64,000 bases of DNA from Powellomyces hirtus (Eukaryota > Chytridiomycota > Chytridiomycetes > Spizellomycetales > Powellomycetaceae), in contig JAHLKG010000002.1 in NCBI GenBank assembly GCA_025526995.1, forward strand, positions 1,426,001 through 1,490,000, written 5' to 3'. Below the pieces are notes generated by a model. It was given only the letters and a program-made list of their open reading frames with translations. It did not search any database and had not been told where the DNA came from. Of the stretch, positions 10,852-23,144 are shown one piece after another (the first letter of the stretch is position 1; the number at the start of each line of letters is the position of its first letter). The position numbers and the translations under genes were made by a program.

Positions 10852-13800
10852 ATGATTTCGAAGCGGAAGCTTGACGAAGCGATCGGCTCCCTCGTTGGGA
10901 GTCTCCCGGCGGGCTCTGCCAAGATTCAGTTGAAAGACAGCAATCTGTATCGGCGGCTCGTGACGTTTAAGATAAATATCTCGATTATGTGCTCTAGTCA
11001 TAAAAATTATCCTGACTCTTTGTTTTTCATGTATTTACGAGTGGACATGGTTTGGACTACCGGATAGCCTCTCCCCGCCTAATTGTGCTCGGCATGGGTG
11101 GATCAACTCTGGGCGCAATACTTTGCTCTGCACGGCATGTCAGGCTACGTTCAGCTGCCCACCGACTGAGGTTTCAAGCGAGACGAGTGTGTACACTTTC
11201 ACGCATCTTTGATTTGAACAAGAGAAACGATCGGCCGATATTGATCCTTGATTGCTGTATAGCGCAAGAACTTGTAACTCAGTATGACCAGCAACTCCAG
11301 CAGGCGCATGACTCGGGGTGTCCGTGGGCCATGCACTCCATGGATGGTATGAGTGACAGAGAAAACGATCACGAGGCTATCTCTCTGACCCTGTTCTCCA
11401 TTCGCAGAATCTTCCTATCGCTTTCCCCTCACATCACCACCGCAGGCCAATCAAATTTTCCGTTTGCGATATGACGAATTGCTATCCCACTCATCGGATG
11501 TGCCGGTAGCGGTTCTCAAGAACGAATCTGAAAGACCAGTATGTAAACTGCCCTGTGTTTACAAGTTTTTAGCACTTCTTCTGATATGTTCCGTACATGT
11601 TACAGCTGCACATATCTTCCATAATAACCAGTCTTGGCTTAAAAATGCATGCAGAAGCAGCCGTAGGCAACGCATGCGTGTTGCTTGCTCTGTTCGGATG
11701 GGAATTCGAGGATCTTGGCGCCTTTCGATTCTTGAAATGTTCGCTGTGCGCTCGGCGAGCAGGCTTATGGAACTTCAGCAAAATCTGTTCATCCGAGCGC
11801 CGGCCTGCGGAGGGCCCACACAAACGTACCAAATTGACTCGATCGGGGATTCCTGCATCTATTCCTGCAGAATTTGACGTGTCAGAGCAACACAGGTATG
11901 TATGAAATGGACAGCTGATCGGCGGACTTTGATATGGCACACATGCACTGAACACTTCCATGCGCAAGATGGTTTTGTCCATGGATTCATATCGGCCGCG
12001 ACACGGGTCAGCACAAGGCAGGCTGGGTGGCGACTGTGGATTCTGTGCAGCCTCCCCGCATGCGACAGAATCTCGTTCAATCACCCAGCATTTCGGTGAG
12101 TCAACACTACGAAATGTGGCCGTCAGGATCTTAATCTGATCTCTTCTACATCCACAGCGACCTGCGAGCCCTGCACCATCCTTACCGCCCCACGGAGAAA
12201 GGATGGAGGTGCAATCAAAACCACTCCGTCCGGCCATCTCACCGATTGCGCGAGAAACTACACCTGCAAAGGCCGCATTTCAAGAGGATGAGGTGCCCCT
12301 AGTGCACAGTCAATCAAATGTAGCTGAGTCTTTCAGTCCGAGACCATCTGATGCACCACTCCCACTCACACTGCCGGCCGGACCGATCTCTATCGAGGAG
12401 TTTGAAGATTCCCCAGCCCAGCAGCCTGTGATCTTGATCGAACAGTTGCCTCCATCGTTTTCTGGAATTGGGGAAGCTGTTTCTCCCAGCAAGTCGGGTA
12501 GTACACAGCCATCGGGTTTCTCGCCTCAGCCCGAAATTGTCGTCCCTTCTGAGTTGAAGACTCTCGCCAATGGTAAGGACAACTCCAAGGCATATCAAAA
12601 TGAGATCTTGGCCGACGAGAGCACCTCCGTTGCCCGGGATGAGTTTGAGCAGCCGCAAAGCGAAGTGCGCGAATCGGAGCCAGATATCTCTCATTCTCAA
12701 TCCCACGAGTCGCCATTGAGACCAGAACAAGTGCCATCTGATCATAATGGACCCGTCCCTCTGCTGGAAAAGGGCGCGGACATAGCAGACGAATTGCAAG
12801 ATGTCTCTCTCAACGCTTCACGTTCAAACCTGCCTGAATGGAAGCAGAAAGTAGACCAACCTACTCATGTTGAAAGTAAGTGCGAGGACGAGTCAGCTGT
12901 ATCGTTAAAAGATGACACCGTCGTCTCGTTGGAAGAAGACGGAGATTATATGATCGTGGACGTTCCCACGCCAAATGAAACACAGTCGGATCCTTCGGAG
13001 GAAGAACCAACTACAGCGCCATCAGAAGTGCATCCTCAACCATCGCTTTCCGTGGAAGAATTGGACAGCACGTCGGTCGCAGAGCAAGATGTGCAAGGCG
13101 ATGCGATTAAAGTTGTGGAAGCCGGCGAAGAGAACGACAATGAGCAGTCGTTGATGGATATCCAAAGCACTGACGACGTGGATGCTGCTATGTCCAAATC
13201 GGAAGGTCCCTCAACTCTATCTAACGAATATGTTCACGAAGCCCTGTCGCACCAAGCAGAAAATATCGCAATTGCAGATGATGTTCTTGCTGATCAAGAG
13301 GCCAGCGGTGATGAGCACAAGGAAGAAGCAGAACTTGCAAACGAGAAAGCTGAAGTCGCCTCTATTGGAGATCTTTCAACCCCCGGTGAAAACGTTTCTA
13401 TATCTGGCGAAGATGACGCACAAGAATCGCTTGTAATGGACATCACAGACAACGCTTCGATATCGGATGATCTTCCTGCTACTGGCAATGTAGTCAATGA
13501 GGAAAATACAACCTTTCTTGATGACGAAATGATGATTGACACCCCAGCTGTCTGTGAGCAAGAGCATATGCTGGTTGCCGGCGCGCCCTCACCGGCAGAT
13601 GTTCCCGACATGACTTCAATGGAGAAAATGGACCAATCTTATATGGCCGAACAAGCCGACGGAGACAATGAAGTCATGTTGCTTGCAGCCGACGAGAGCG
13701 AGTCACCGGGGGTCGGACAAGGCGAAGGTCAAGGCGCTGTCGGCCAGGCCGCCCCTTCGGCAAATAAACTCGAGGGGAAATCCTTGAGGTCATGCACTCC

Positions 13801-14824
13801 TGTACCTGCTGAAGAACAGCCATCGCTTCTTCCTTCTGAGGCCGCCATTTCCGCAGCCGGTGAAGCGAGGGAAGCTGCCGAAGAAATGCCACCAACAGGG
13901 CAGACCGATGAGGTGTCAGACGTGAAACCTGAGGATGAAGAACTACCCTTTGCAGTCGATGTTTCTGACGATAGTGCATGGGAGTCAAGTGAAACGTTGG
14001 GGGCACAGCAGGAATGGGCGGACGAGCAGCAGGAGGAGGAGCAGGAGGAGAAGGAGCATGTCGATGACGTACACGCCAAGGACGAAGAAGAAATCTCGAA
14101 AGGTTCTGATGAACCTTGCGGAGCACCGACCAACGAGGACGATGGCGGTGATGAAGAGGCTCAGACAGAAGCTGAATTCGGTGATCAAGAGGTGATTGGC
14201 GAAACTTTGTTATCGCAACGAGAAGCTGCGTTCGATGAAAGTTCATCCGAAATCAACGAACAGGAGGAGCATAGTGAATCACAGCAAATGAGCGACGAGA
14301 TTGGATTCACAGGTGCAACCGAGGAACTTCTTCCTTCGGATGACACCTCTTTCGAGGAAGATACCGGGGATGCGCTAGAGGAGGCGTCTTCCGAACCTGT
14401 CGAGGTCATATTGATTGAGAGTGAGAATTCAGAGGAAGAGGCTGAAGAAGATTTGGATGATGGTGAGGACGAGGAAGGAGAGGGGTACGAGGACGAGGAC
14501 GAGGAACTCGGATATTCGATTGGGGACGATGATGAGGAATATCCGGAAAAACATGAGGTCGCCGATGCGGATGACGATGAGGGTGATGACTCGGTTGAGG
14601 TGATCGAAGGTGACGAGTACGAGGATGAGAGCGGAATGATGGACCAATTTGATGCTGATCCGACCACGAAAATGTCTGACGAACCTGTGATTGTGGATCT
14701 TGAGGATGGAAGTGATGACGTTCCAAGTCATGATGGTACAGGAGGGGACCTGCAGAATCCTGAAGAGACCTCGCAGGATGCTGCAGACGTTGGAGATCAT
14801 ACATCAGGCATGGCAGATACTTAG
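10852..14824 (+). CDS. ZC3HC1/NIPA/Rsm1-type zinc-finger protein with long acidic tail
   Basis: The N-terminal third is a C3HC zinc-finger protein of the ZC3HC1 (NIPA)/Rsm1 family. The start is MISKRKLDEAIGSLVGSL. The first finger reads NCARHGW...CTAC (about 11085-11140). Then comes AHDSGCPWAM (about 11310), followed by the Rsm1 half with LALFGWEFED...CSLCARRAGLWNF (about 11685-11780) and EQHRWFCPWIHIG split by an intron (about 11890-11990). In animals ZC3HC1 is a nuclear-basket protein that partners TPR. The last intron joins SPSISRPASPAPS in frame to an uninterrupted exon of some 880 codons (12160-14824). That exon is extremely rich in Glu, Asp, Ser and Ala, with solid D/E runs at 14440-14640, and ends GDHTSGMADT. 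Such a tail is far longer than I know for the family. Confidence 0.82.
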
Positions 14825-15049
14825 ATCTTATACACATCTTTCTGCTCTCGCGTGAGTTTGTCGTTTGCATAATATTCAAGTACATACCCGTGCTCTTGTT
14901 TTCCGAGTGGAATACGGAATTTGTTCAAAGCGCGTTGCATTGACTGTGGCGTCGCTTACAAATTCCACGTGAGTGGCTTGCTCACACTTGCGTGTGGACA
15001 CTCAAAACGCTTTCCTCTGACGTTGGCAGTTGCAAAGGTCGCATTCACC

Positions 15050-17177
15050 ATGGAAGATATCGCGAACGCAGGTACTTGGGCGTCGCTGCGTCCAGCACTG
15101 TCTACCCCAATGTGAGTGGGCTACAACTCTTCATTGTCTGTATGCAAGGGCTAATTGAAGCGACGATGTTTCAGACGGGATGCACTGCAAACACTGTCAT
15201 TTCAGCAAATGACACCAGTCCAGGCTTCGACAGTTCCGTTGTTCATGAAAAATAAAGATGTTGTCGTAGAGGTATCGTACTATCACTGCGGATATGAAAA
15301 ATATCATATTTTGCACGACTGTAAGCTTATGGGCATGAATGTTCTGCGCTCAGGCGGTGACTGGTTCAGGGAAGACTCTTTCCTTTGTTATCCCTATCCT
15401 CGAAATGCTTCTCCGCCGCCATCGGGATGGCCGTGGTCTGCTTAAACATCAGATTGGGGCTGTGATCATATCACCAACTCGAGAGCTGGCTCGTCAAATT
15501 TTCGACGTTACGACGACGTTTCTTGATGCAATTAACACCGCCTCTGCTGCTGAGGAGGGTGATTTTGAGCACAAGGACGGCGAAGAATCCAAGGAGCGCA
15601 AGATACCAACGTTGAAACATATGCTGTTCATTGGGGGCACAAATCTCAACGAGGACGTTCAGCAGTTTCAGCGAGAAGGGGCGCAAGTGGTTATTGGCAC
15701 TCCTGGGCGCCTGGATGATTTGCTGGGAAGAGGCGCTCTTTTCAATGCAAGGGAGCTGGAAGTACTGGTGCTGGATGAAGCTGACAGGCTACTCGACATG
15801 GGATTCGAGCAAGTGTTGACATCTATTATTCAACGGCTCCCCAAACAACGACGAACTGGACTATTTTCGGCAACTATGTCGGACGCATTGAATCAGCTGG
15901 TCCGTGCTGGACTCCGGAATCCCGTGAGAGTGCAAGTCAAGGTGGAAAGCCTCACAAGTACCGAAGAACAATGTACACCGTCAAGTTTACAGATCGGTTA
16001 CTTGATATGCACTCCTGCTCAGAAGCTGGTGCAGCTAATCTGTCTTCTGAAAAAAGAGACGGACAAGAAGTACATAGTCTACTTTTCTACGTGTGCTTGC
16101 GTTGATTACTTCTACAAGGTATGTGGGCTTTGGCGAATTACTGATTTAGGTTAAGAAACTAACTGTTCATTACAGATCCTTTCTGAACTTCCCCAACTGA
16201 AGGACTTCTCGTTCCATTCCTTGCATGGAAAAATGGACCCTAAGCGACGTGAAGCTGTCTACAAGAAGTTCACGGCGGCACCCGCTTCGTCTGTTCTTGT
16301 GTGTACAGATGTTGCGGCACGCGGACTTGACATTCCAGATGTGGATTGGGTTGTGCAGTTTGACCCTCCTCAGGACCCCAAAAGTTTTGCTCATAGATGT
16401 GGAAGGACTGCTAGATTGGGAAGGGAAGGAAAGGCTGTGGTTTTTCTTACGGCTGAAGAAGACACATATGTGGAGTTTCTGAAAATCCGGAAAGTGCCTA
16501 TGATAGAACATCCGTTGATTGTGGACGAAAAAGTGAAGGAGGATGCTGTTGTCGAAGCCATGAAGAAGCGAAATCTGAAGGACCGGGATATTTACGAGAA
16601 GAGCACCAAGGCGTTCGTCAGCTGGGTTCGGTCGTATAACGAGCATCAAGCGAGTTCCATCTTCCGATTCAAAGAGGTGGACATTGGCGCCGTTGCTCAA
16701 TCCTTTGGTCTTCTAAAGCTCCCAAAGATGCCTGAACTCAAGACTCGGAAAGTAGAATTCACGCCAACGGATGTTGACGTCAACGCCATCAAGTACAAGG
16801 ACAAGGCTCGTGAGAAGCAACGTGTTGCGAAAGCGGAGAAAGAGGCTGCAGCGAGAGCTAAGGGAATCATTCCAAGCGCAAACAAGAAGAAACCAAATAT
16901 GAAGGACAAAGACACATCGTGGTCCCAACACAAGGAGCTGAAGGAGCGGCGGTTGGAGCGACGTGAGAAGCGGGACAAGAAGCGCACAGCCATCGCCAAA
17001 GCGAAAGTGGCAGGAACATTCGTTCCCAAGACAGCAACAGCAACCTCTGAAAAGAAGAGAGAGCGGGATGACAACAGCGATAGCGATGATGGCGATGACT
17101 GGCGGGATATGAAGAAAGAAACCAGCGCTGCTAAGAAAGCGAAGAAGTCTGGGCTGATAGATATGGATTTTTCGTAA
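15050..17177 (+). CDS. SPB4: ATP-dependent RNA helicase Spb4/DDX55 (60S ribosome assembly)
   Basis: A DEAD-box helicase of the Spb4/DDX55 branch, which acts in the nucleolus on pre-60S particles. Exon 1 gives [20 protein letters not shown]. Splicing then yields [19 protein letters not shown] (Q motif). Motif I AVTGSGKT is created by an intron ending near 15353. PTRELARQI (Ia), GTPGRL (Ib), [12 protein letters not shown] (II) and FSAT (III) follow, then DVAARGLD and [10 protein letters not shown] (V/VI) after an intron near 16120-16175. The C-terminal region carries IPEHPL-type helix segments, a KDKAREKQR basic coiled stretch and a lysine-rich tail ending SGLIDMDFS. Assembled length is near the usual 600-650 residues. 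All motifs are intact. Confidence 0.92.
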
Positions 17178-17927
17178 TCCACAGCATATAGTTTTAACTT
17201 ATTCTGTATCATAGTTTAGTTGTTCCACATAGCATCATGACTGCGTCCATTCCTCGCGCACGCCTAAATGTCTTCCCATATTGATCTAGCTCGTTTGATT
17301 GGCGCGTAGTGGAAGGAGTTACGTGTCAAGATATTCGTACCGCCCTGACTCAATTGAGATCGCCCGAGAAGGCGCAATACTCCGAAGCTCAGTATGTAAT
17401 ATATACCATGTACATTTCCTCATTTATTTGGCCTACGCTCCAGTCAACAGCCTGGCCACAAACCGCTTCCCAAGAAGTGTCTCTAAGCGATTGCACTTCT
17501 CTAATTGCCTTTGAGATTGTAAGGGATATGAATCTCTGCTGGGCGCCGGTGCATCAGGCGCGCGCTTTTCGGATGAGAGATAAATGGTGAGGAGCTCGAT
17601 GCACTTGTGACTATAACAGAAGCCAAGACAATGAATCACAGAACTAGGTCAGCATTCAGTAATGGGCTCATACCGGATGGGAAATGGGGTTGCGGAAGAC
17701 TGAAGTATCGAGCATATCTTGTTCAAATGCTTGTTCTGCTCAAAAGCCTATCCAGGTTTCGATTTAGACTGGGAACGCAGCGGTCACCTGTTGACCAACC
17801 TTCTTGCCTGTATGTTTTTGCATGAATCAACTAGAGTCGCTTGCAATGTTTCCAGTGCAGCGATTGCGAGCGGGACGTTGTGAATTGATACGTAACCAAT
17901 AAGGACCTTGGCATGGAACCGTGCGCA
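17178..17927. other. Unresolved region, possible unrecognised gene
   Basis: No gene can be assigned with confidence. The plus strand carries short stretches that look codon-like: VEGVTCQDIRTALTQLR at about 17310, followed by a good GTATGTAA donor at 17393, and KWGCGRLKYRAYLVQMLV near 17690. In the expected frame, the ATG at 17268 meets a TAG after 13 codons. Either a small gene with introns I cannot place or a decayed one may sit here. Confidence 0.3.
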
Positions 17928-18560
17928 TTAGTAAGAAGCTATTGAGTTGCTTACATTCTGAGAGTAGCGCACACCTGCATGACATGATCGGCACCCGCTG
18001 CTTGCTTCGAGCGATAATTCAGAAGACAGAGGCCATGCATTACATCGAGCACCAAGAGCGCTGAGTTCCCGGACATCCTGAGATCTGATGTAGAAATCTT
18101 TGATTGGTATCACCTTCCGTTTCGAACACGTACGTGCCATCTGAAGCAACTGCACTTACCGGGTCTGCATAGCATCGAGTACAAAGTGTGCAGGACTGGA
18201 AGTAACCGTGAAATGTGAGGTATGGAACTAGGTGCAGTTCTGTTGGCAAATCACGGCTCGTTTCCCCACCTTCACATTGCGACTGCAGCTGTATACTGTC
18301 AAAGGTCCGTTGCTGGACATCATCCAGACCAATCAGCAGCGCTCGAAGTGATGTAAAGCCATCGCTCGATGTATGTGCATTCTCTGTTGTGATCTGTAAT
18401 TCATCAAATGAGAGATCGTTGGGAAATTGCCGCGTCCAACTAACTCGCAAGAGTACCTGCTATATACCTGCTTGAGAGCGCGAGAAAGGTTCGCCTGCGT
18501 CAGAAGAGACTGATCAAAGGATGGTGAGACCGGGTTATTGCTGTTTGCTTCTGCTAACAT
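17928..18560 (-). CDS. Hypothetical protein, cysteine-rich C-terminus
   Basis: I do not recognise the family. The minus strand begins MLAEANSNNPVSPSFDQS at 18560, followed by helix-like SLLTQANLSRALKQ. A 79-base intron (GTATAT...TTACAG) joins it in frame to ITTENAHTSSDGFTSLRAL and TELHLVPYLTFHGYFQSC, then CTLCTRCYADP. At that point a strong GTAAGT donor occurs. Reading through gives a short tail ending near 18040. Splicing about 92 bases further gives DVRELSALGARCNA and CRSCHAG, ending near 17928. The repeated CxxC spacing could form a small zinc-binding module. Only the two N-terminal exons are reasonably supported. Confidence 0.45.
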
Positions 18561-19470
18561 CGTTTTGTGTCCCTCTCAACTTCTTTCAGTCATAATTCTG
18601 CCAATTTGGAGCGGAGTTTCGATCGCGTAATCACGTCAATCTCAGTTGAAGTTTGAGTATAGGTTGACGTTTTAAGGCCCAGAAGCATGACGTTTTTCAT
18701 GTCGAGAGAATGTATAATTCATTATTATTCCTTCTTATGGACTGTATGCGGGCAAAGTATTACTGTTAATTTCCAGAGTACTCCGGTTTTAATACAGCAC
18801 CCGCAGGTCATGGCACTGATGGGTTAGAGTGCCTGGGCAAGGTATCAGGAAACTAATGATCCGATGAATAGTTGGTTTCTCCCACCACACATCTGCGGAG
18901 AGTTCGAAAAAAGGCAAACGTAGTCAAGTACCAAGGGTGATCCAGTCCACCTCTAATGTTTTGTGCATGCAAGCAAAGAAACAGCCAAGGAATGATACTA
19001 GTCGCACATGGCAAGTGTGCGGTGTTTGTTGATTAAAGCGAGAGGACATCCTAAACAAACTGAATCGAACAGCTGAAGTAGCCAGTACCACTTCCTTGCG
19101 TATCACCTTGAACTGTAGAATAAGTGCGTACAAACAGGCACAGCCCAGCACCGCAGAAGGGCACATATCCCAGCGACGAGGGATTTTGGCGCTTGTCTCA
19201 TTCGGCTTTGCCTATATCTCCTCAAGGCAACGCAAGATAGCTTTGCCAACGCTATCGGGTGGCTATTTGACGCAGGTTCTTTCCACCTTTTTACCATCCT
19301 GTGGCATTGGAACATAGCCAAGGAGCCAAGAGCGACTACGTACTTTGCAGCAGCAATAGTGACGCGACAGATTTGCAGTTCAGAAGAATTTGAAGAATGA
19401 ATGCTAGCGGGGAAAGGCAGCCAGCATCAAAATACGGTACAGTATTTGAGCATTTTTCAGGGGCAACGTT

Positions 19471-19902
19471 GAATTCACCCACATTGTAATTATATTCACC
19501 CAAAAATACCACGTTTCCCCACAAAAAAAAAGGGAAACATTATTGGCAGCTCCAGTAGCGTCCTCCCCGGATTTGCCTTCAGAATCCTCGCTTTTTGCAG
19601 TCTCTAAATATCCTTTGCCTTCAGAATCCTCGCTTTTTGCAGTCTCTACTTATCCTTTGCCCTCAGAATCCTCGCTTTTTGCAGTCTCTAATTATCCTCT
19701 GCCTTCAGAATCCTCGCTTATTTGCAGTCTCTCAATTGGCAGCTCCAGTAGCATCCTCCCCAAATTTGCCTTCAGAATCCCCGCTTATTTGCAGTCTCTC
19801 GATATCCTTTGCCTTCAGAATCCTCGCTTATTTGCAGTCTCTCAATATTCTTTTTTTTACACGCTTAGTATGGGTGAATATATTTACAATGTGGGTGAAT
19901 TT
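19471..19902. mobile_element. MITE-like segment with near-perfect 32-base inverted ends
   Basis: The left end (19471-19502) and the reverse complement of the right end (19871-19902) agree at about 30 of 32 positions. Each end contains TTCACCC twice, around ACATTGTAA. The ends enclose about 370 bases that encode nothing recognisable and are mostly tandem repeats. Inverted ends around a non-coding core suggest a non-autonomous DNA transposon. I could not see a convincing target-site duplication outside the ends, so the element class is open. Confidence 0.5.
19543..19850 (+). repeat. Tandem repeat, about 40-base unit, six to seven copies
   Basis: The unit core is CTTCAGAATCCTCGCTT followed by TTTGCAGTCTCT and an A/T-rich spacer with TATCC. 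The core recurs about every 40 bases at roughly 19578, 19620, 19661, 19703, 19771 and 19815. A longer block, GGCAGCTCCAGTAGC plus TCCTCCCC, occurs twice (19543 and 19737) and gives a higher-order structure of about 195 bases. The units are similar and continuous without unique spacers, so this is a minisatellite and not a CRISPR array. Confidence 0.8.
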
Positions 19903-20203
19903 AGCGTTTCCCTTTTTTGGTCTGGTGAAAAGAAGGTGGAAGGACACGCGCGGTGTCGGGCTGGCTTTTGTGGTTTTGCGAATTGTGGTAACGACATTCC
20001 CAGATCAGCTTGCGAGACCCACATATTCTCACTAAACCGGTATACCATATAAAATAACCTTCTGAACAAAGCGGCTACGGCGACCATCACCACAAGTCCT
20101 CCGGAGACGCCTTGCACCAGTTGGGGTATTCTATACCAGGACTATAGATCACTCGTAAGAATCCGAGATCACCACTCCCACCGACGCTCGGACAGCACAT
20201 CAA

Positions 20204-23144
20204 ATGCTGGAAGGACAGCCCGCCAACTTCTCGCTGCTCTTAGAGCAGTCGAGGCAGCTCACGAATCACATTGTACAGCCGGATGTCCCGCAGTTGGAAC
20301 GTGGCCTAGACCAGATCGATGCGGAATCCAAACGTTTGTTCAAACGGACAACTCGGGTTGCGGAGTCGGGCAACGCAAGTGTTGGGACCGGAGGGCCGAC
20401 GAATATGGATGCTCGCACGATTTACATGTTTGCCAACAGAGGATATGAACCTGAGAAAGTGCGGGAAACTTTGGACCAAATCGACTTGGCTCAATCGCTG
20501 GAGCCCCTCAATGGCGTACGTGATACCGACATCGAGGGTTTCTTGCGAAATGAGTATGAGAATATTGTCACGGGTGCCATTCTAAAGACCAAGAGGGAAA
20601 CAGCGAAGAGATATCAAGCCTCATTCGACCGGCTACTCTACCAGGACTGGGAAAGATGTCGCAAAAAGCTTTTCCAAGAGCTTGGACAACACCACACTCC
20701 GTGGTCCGGTCCGGATCAGATTCAAGGGCTCAAGATGTCTCAAGGTGATTACGCGCGCTTCGCTCCTTTTTCTGTAGGAATGCTTGCTGACTTATTGCTT
20801 GAACGTTCAGCGCGCTCGGCACCTTCTGGATCTCAAGCGAGGTCGGCAGTTTTAACCGGGGAAGGAAAAGGTTTGCTTCACTCATGCTTCGCCGCAAGCA
20901 TTTACGATTTGCTTATGCTTTTGCGTTATAGGAAGCACCGCCACGCACCCACGTCTCGCGGCGTATGCGAGGGTTGTGAGGGAGATCAACGATAAACGCC
21001 GCACCGGTCAGGAGTTGGAGTCACTGATAGCGCTCTGGGAGGCTGCCGCAAGCGTTACGGTGAATGAGCCGTCGCAGCGCATGGTTCTAAAGTATTGGTC
21101 TCTTCTTTTCCGAATGCTCGGAGGAGATCCAAAGCGTATCCGGGATCCTTCGCGGCAGCCGCTTCGTGCACGTCAATATGCGAAACTGTATGCCGACAAC
21201 TCCGGCAAGCCAGATGCTGCGGAGTTCAGACAACAAATGGCCTACGGAGCTCGCGCGTGGTTGGAAGATGAATACTACTCATGGCTCTCAGGATACGTTC
21301 GAAACCAGCGTGCGATTCTCGGAGGAACCCCGACCGTTCATAGTGAAGTGCGATCAGCACTGGAATTGCGCTTGAGCCGCAATGGGCGGTGGATGAATAG
21401 CCTGCAAATCGTGGATGGCCAACCATTTTGGGCACACGTGTTTACGTTGATGCGTTGCGGGCTACTCAAACAAGCCACCGAGTACATTGAACAGCACTCG
21501 ACATTCCTCCAATCCTCATCTCCAGACTTTGCGGTGTACTTCCGCGCATGGATGCAGGATCCATCCCGACGACTGCCCACAGATCTCCGCAACCGTTTGA
21601 TCAAAGAATGGAATAGCAAGATTCGCGATCGTAACACCGGAAACGAGGTCGATCCTTTCAAAGTCGCATTGTACAAGATCATCGGACGCTGTGACATGAC
21701 GAACAAAGGGTTGAAAGATCGCTCCGTTATCACATCAACCGAGGATTACGTTTGGCTGCAGTTGATGCTGACGCAAGAGCATGTACTGGAGACGGATGCC
21801 ACACAAGAACAGTACACTCTTCGGGATGTGGCACTGCAACTGCAACGATACGGTGCCGCTCACTTCAATAACCCAATGGTGTGGATTCAGGTTCTGATGC
21901 TTTCCGGGGAATTTGAGCTTGCCGTTTCCGAACTTCTCAAGCAAGAAGCTTTCTCTGTGGATGCCATTCACTTTGCAATGGCAATGGTTAATTACGGTGT
22001 TCTTCGCGTGCCAGACAGCCCATACGATGTTCATGAGGCTAAACTACTGATCAATGGAGATCAAATCACTCGACCCTCTGGCGTATACCAATTGCGAACC
22101 TTCAATTTTGCGCAGCTGATTAGCGCTTGCGTCCTGCAAATGGCCAAAGAGGATCCTTCAGGGGCTCTGCAGTATGTTCTTTTCCTTGGTCTCTTGGGTG
22201 CGCCGCTCTCGCAGCAAGATGCAACCCGTGCGGTCAGCCGCGGGACCGACACCATATCGCAATCTGGCGGCCGACGATATACCAACTTTTCTCATATGCT
22301 CATCCGAGAGATTATCGTGCGATCCGGAGAATTTGAAGCGCTCGTCGGGGAAGTCCGTCCAAACGGGACCAGAGTTCCCGGAGAGGTAGAACGATACCAA
22401 ACCCTGGTGCACATCTACAGCACCGAAGACTTCAAGCAGTTTATCACTATTCAAGCGGCAGAAAAGGCGGAGCACCAGGGCCACTTTCAAGATGCCATAC
22501 GGTTGCACAACCTAGCGGGAGAACATGGTCGCGTCATCGAACTCCTGAACAGACAGTTGAGCGACAGGCTATTGGAGCAGAGATATCGGGAACAACCTCG
22601 GTCTATGACACAAAAAGCATTTGCTACCCATCGAACGGACGTTTTCCCTCGCGAAGACGAACCGGTGGAACTCGCGCAGCAAGTCCTCAGCTTCTACCAG
22701 AATCACCCTCAAATGCTCGCGAAGATTGACGTTGAATCGAAGCAAACCTGCGAGGTTTTGCTCTCTCTCACACGGTTCATGATGGCTTGTGCTCGAGGCG
22801 CGACTCAGGACGCCTTACCTCACCTCTTAGGAACCGGCATTGTACCAACCCGAATGGACATGGCCGAGATCCAACAAAAGGCAAACGACTTCAAACTTCT
22901 CAGCGACTCTGTCACCAAAGTTATGCCAGATATTCTTGTCACCGCCAGCACGATGGTTTTCGAGATGTATCAAACCCTCACGAAGCAGAGGGTGAATGCT
23001 ATGGAAGCGTCAACGAGAGACAGGCAACTGCTGGGGTTGAAGGATCTCGCCAAAGCGTTGACCTTGTTTGCAGGCTCTTTGCAGTATAGAATCCCTGGCG
23101 ACACGCTGACAGTAATGAATCGGATGCTGGTGTTGATGGGCTAG
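20204..23144 (+). CDS. NIC96: Nucleoporin NUP93 / Nic96
   Basis: A linker nucleoporin that anchors the Nup62/Nsp1 channel complex to the inner ring of the nuclear pore. The N-terminus MLEGQPANFSLLLEQSRQLT is an Nsp1-complex-binding helical region. It continues to a coiled segment (YEPEKVRETLDQIDL) and RETAKRYQASFDRLLYQDWE. A single 61-base intron at 20871-20931 joins VLTGEGKG to STATHPRLAAYARVV. The rest is one exon containing the alpha-solenoid: the VLKYWSLLFRMLGG block, NGRWMNSLQIVDGQPFWAHV near 21400, and TRMDMAEIQQKANDFKLL near 22860. The total of about 958 residues exceeds the 820-840 residues usual for the family. The excess seems spread over the N-terminal third. Confidence 0.93.

Larger units (their letters stand above)
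18561..20203. other. Long intergenic region containing a repeat island
   Basis: About 1.6 kb with no supported gene. The first half (18561-19470) shows only short, unconvincing open frames. The second half contains a tandem-repeat island bounded by inverted repeats (see separate entries). Open frames across the repeats follow from the repeat composition and are not treated as genes. The last 250 bases form the NUP93 promoter. Confidence 0.5.

Noticed and set aside
13674..14246. Long minus-strand open frames opposite the acidic exon
   Set aside because: They are low-complexity shadows of GA-rich coding sequence and lack any domain or splice support.
19543..19850. CRISPR-like array
   Set aside because: The units are contiguous, there are no unique spacers, the copies are degenerate, and the genome is eukaryotic.
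19543..20052. Open frames across the 40-base repeats, encoding a LPSESSLFAVS-like peptide
   Set aside because: The peptide periodicity follows from the DNA repeat, more than one frame is open, and no start context or conserved flank supports a gene.
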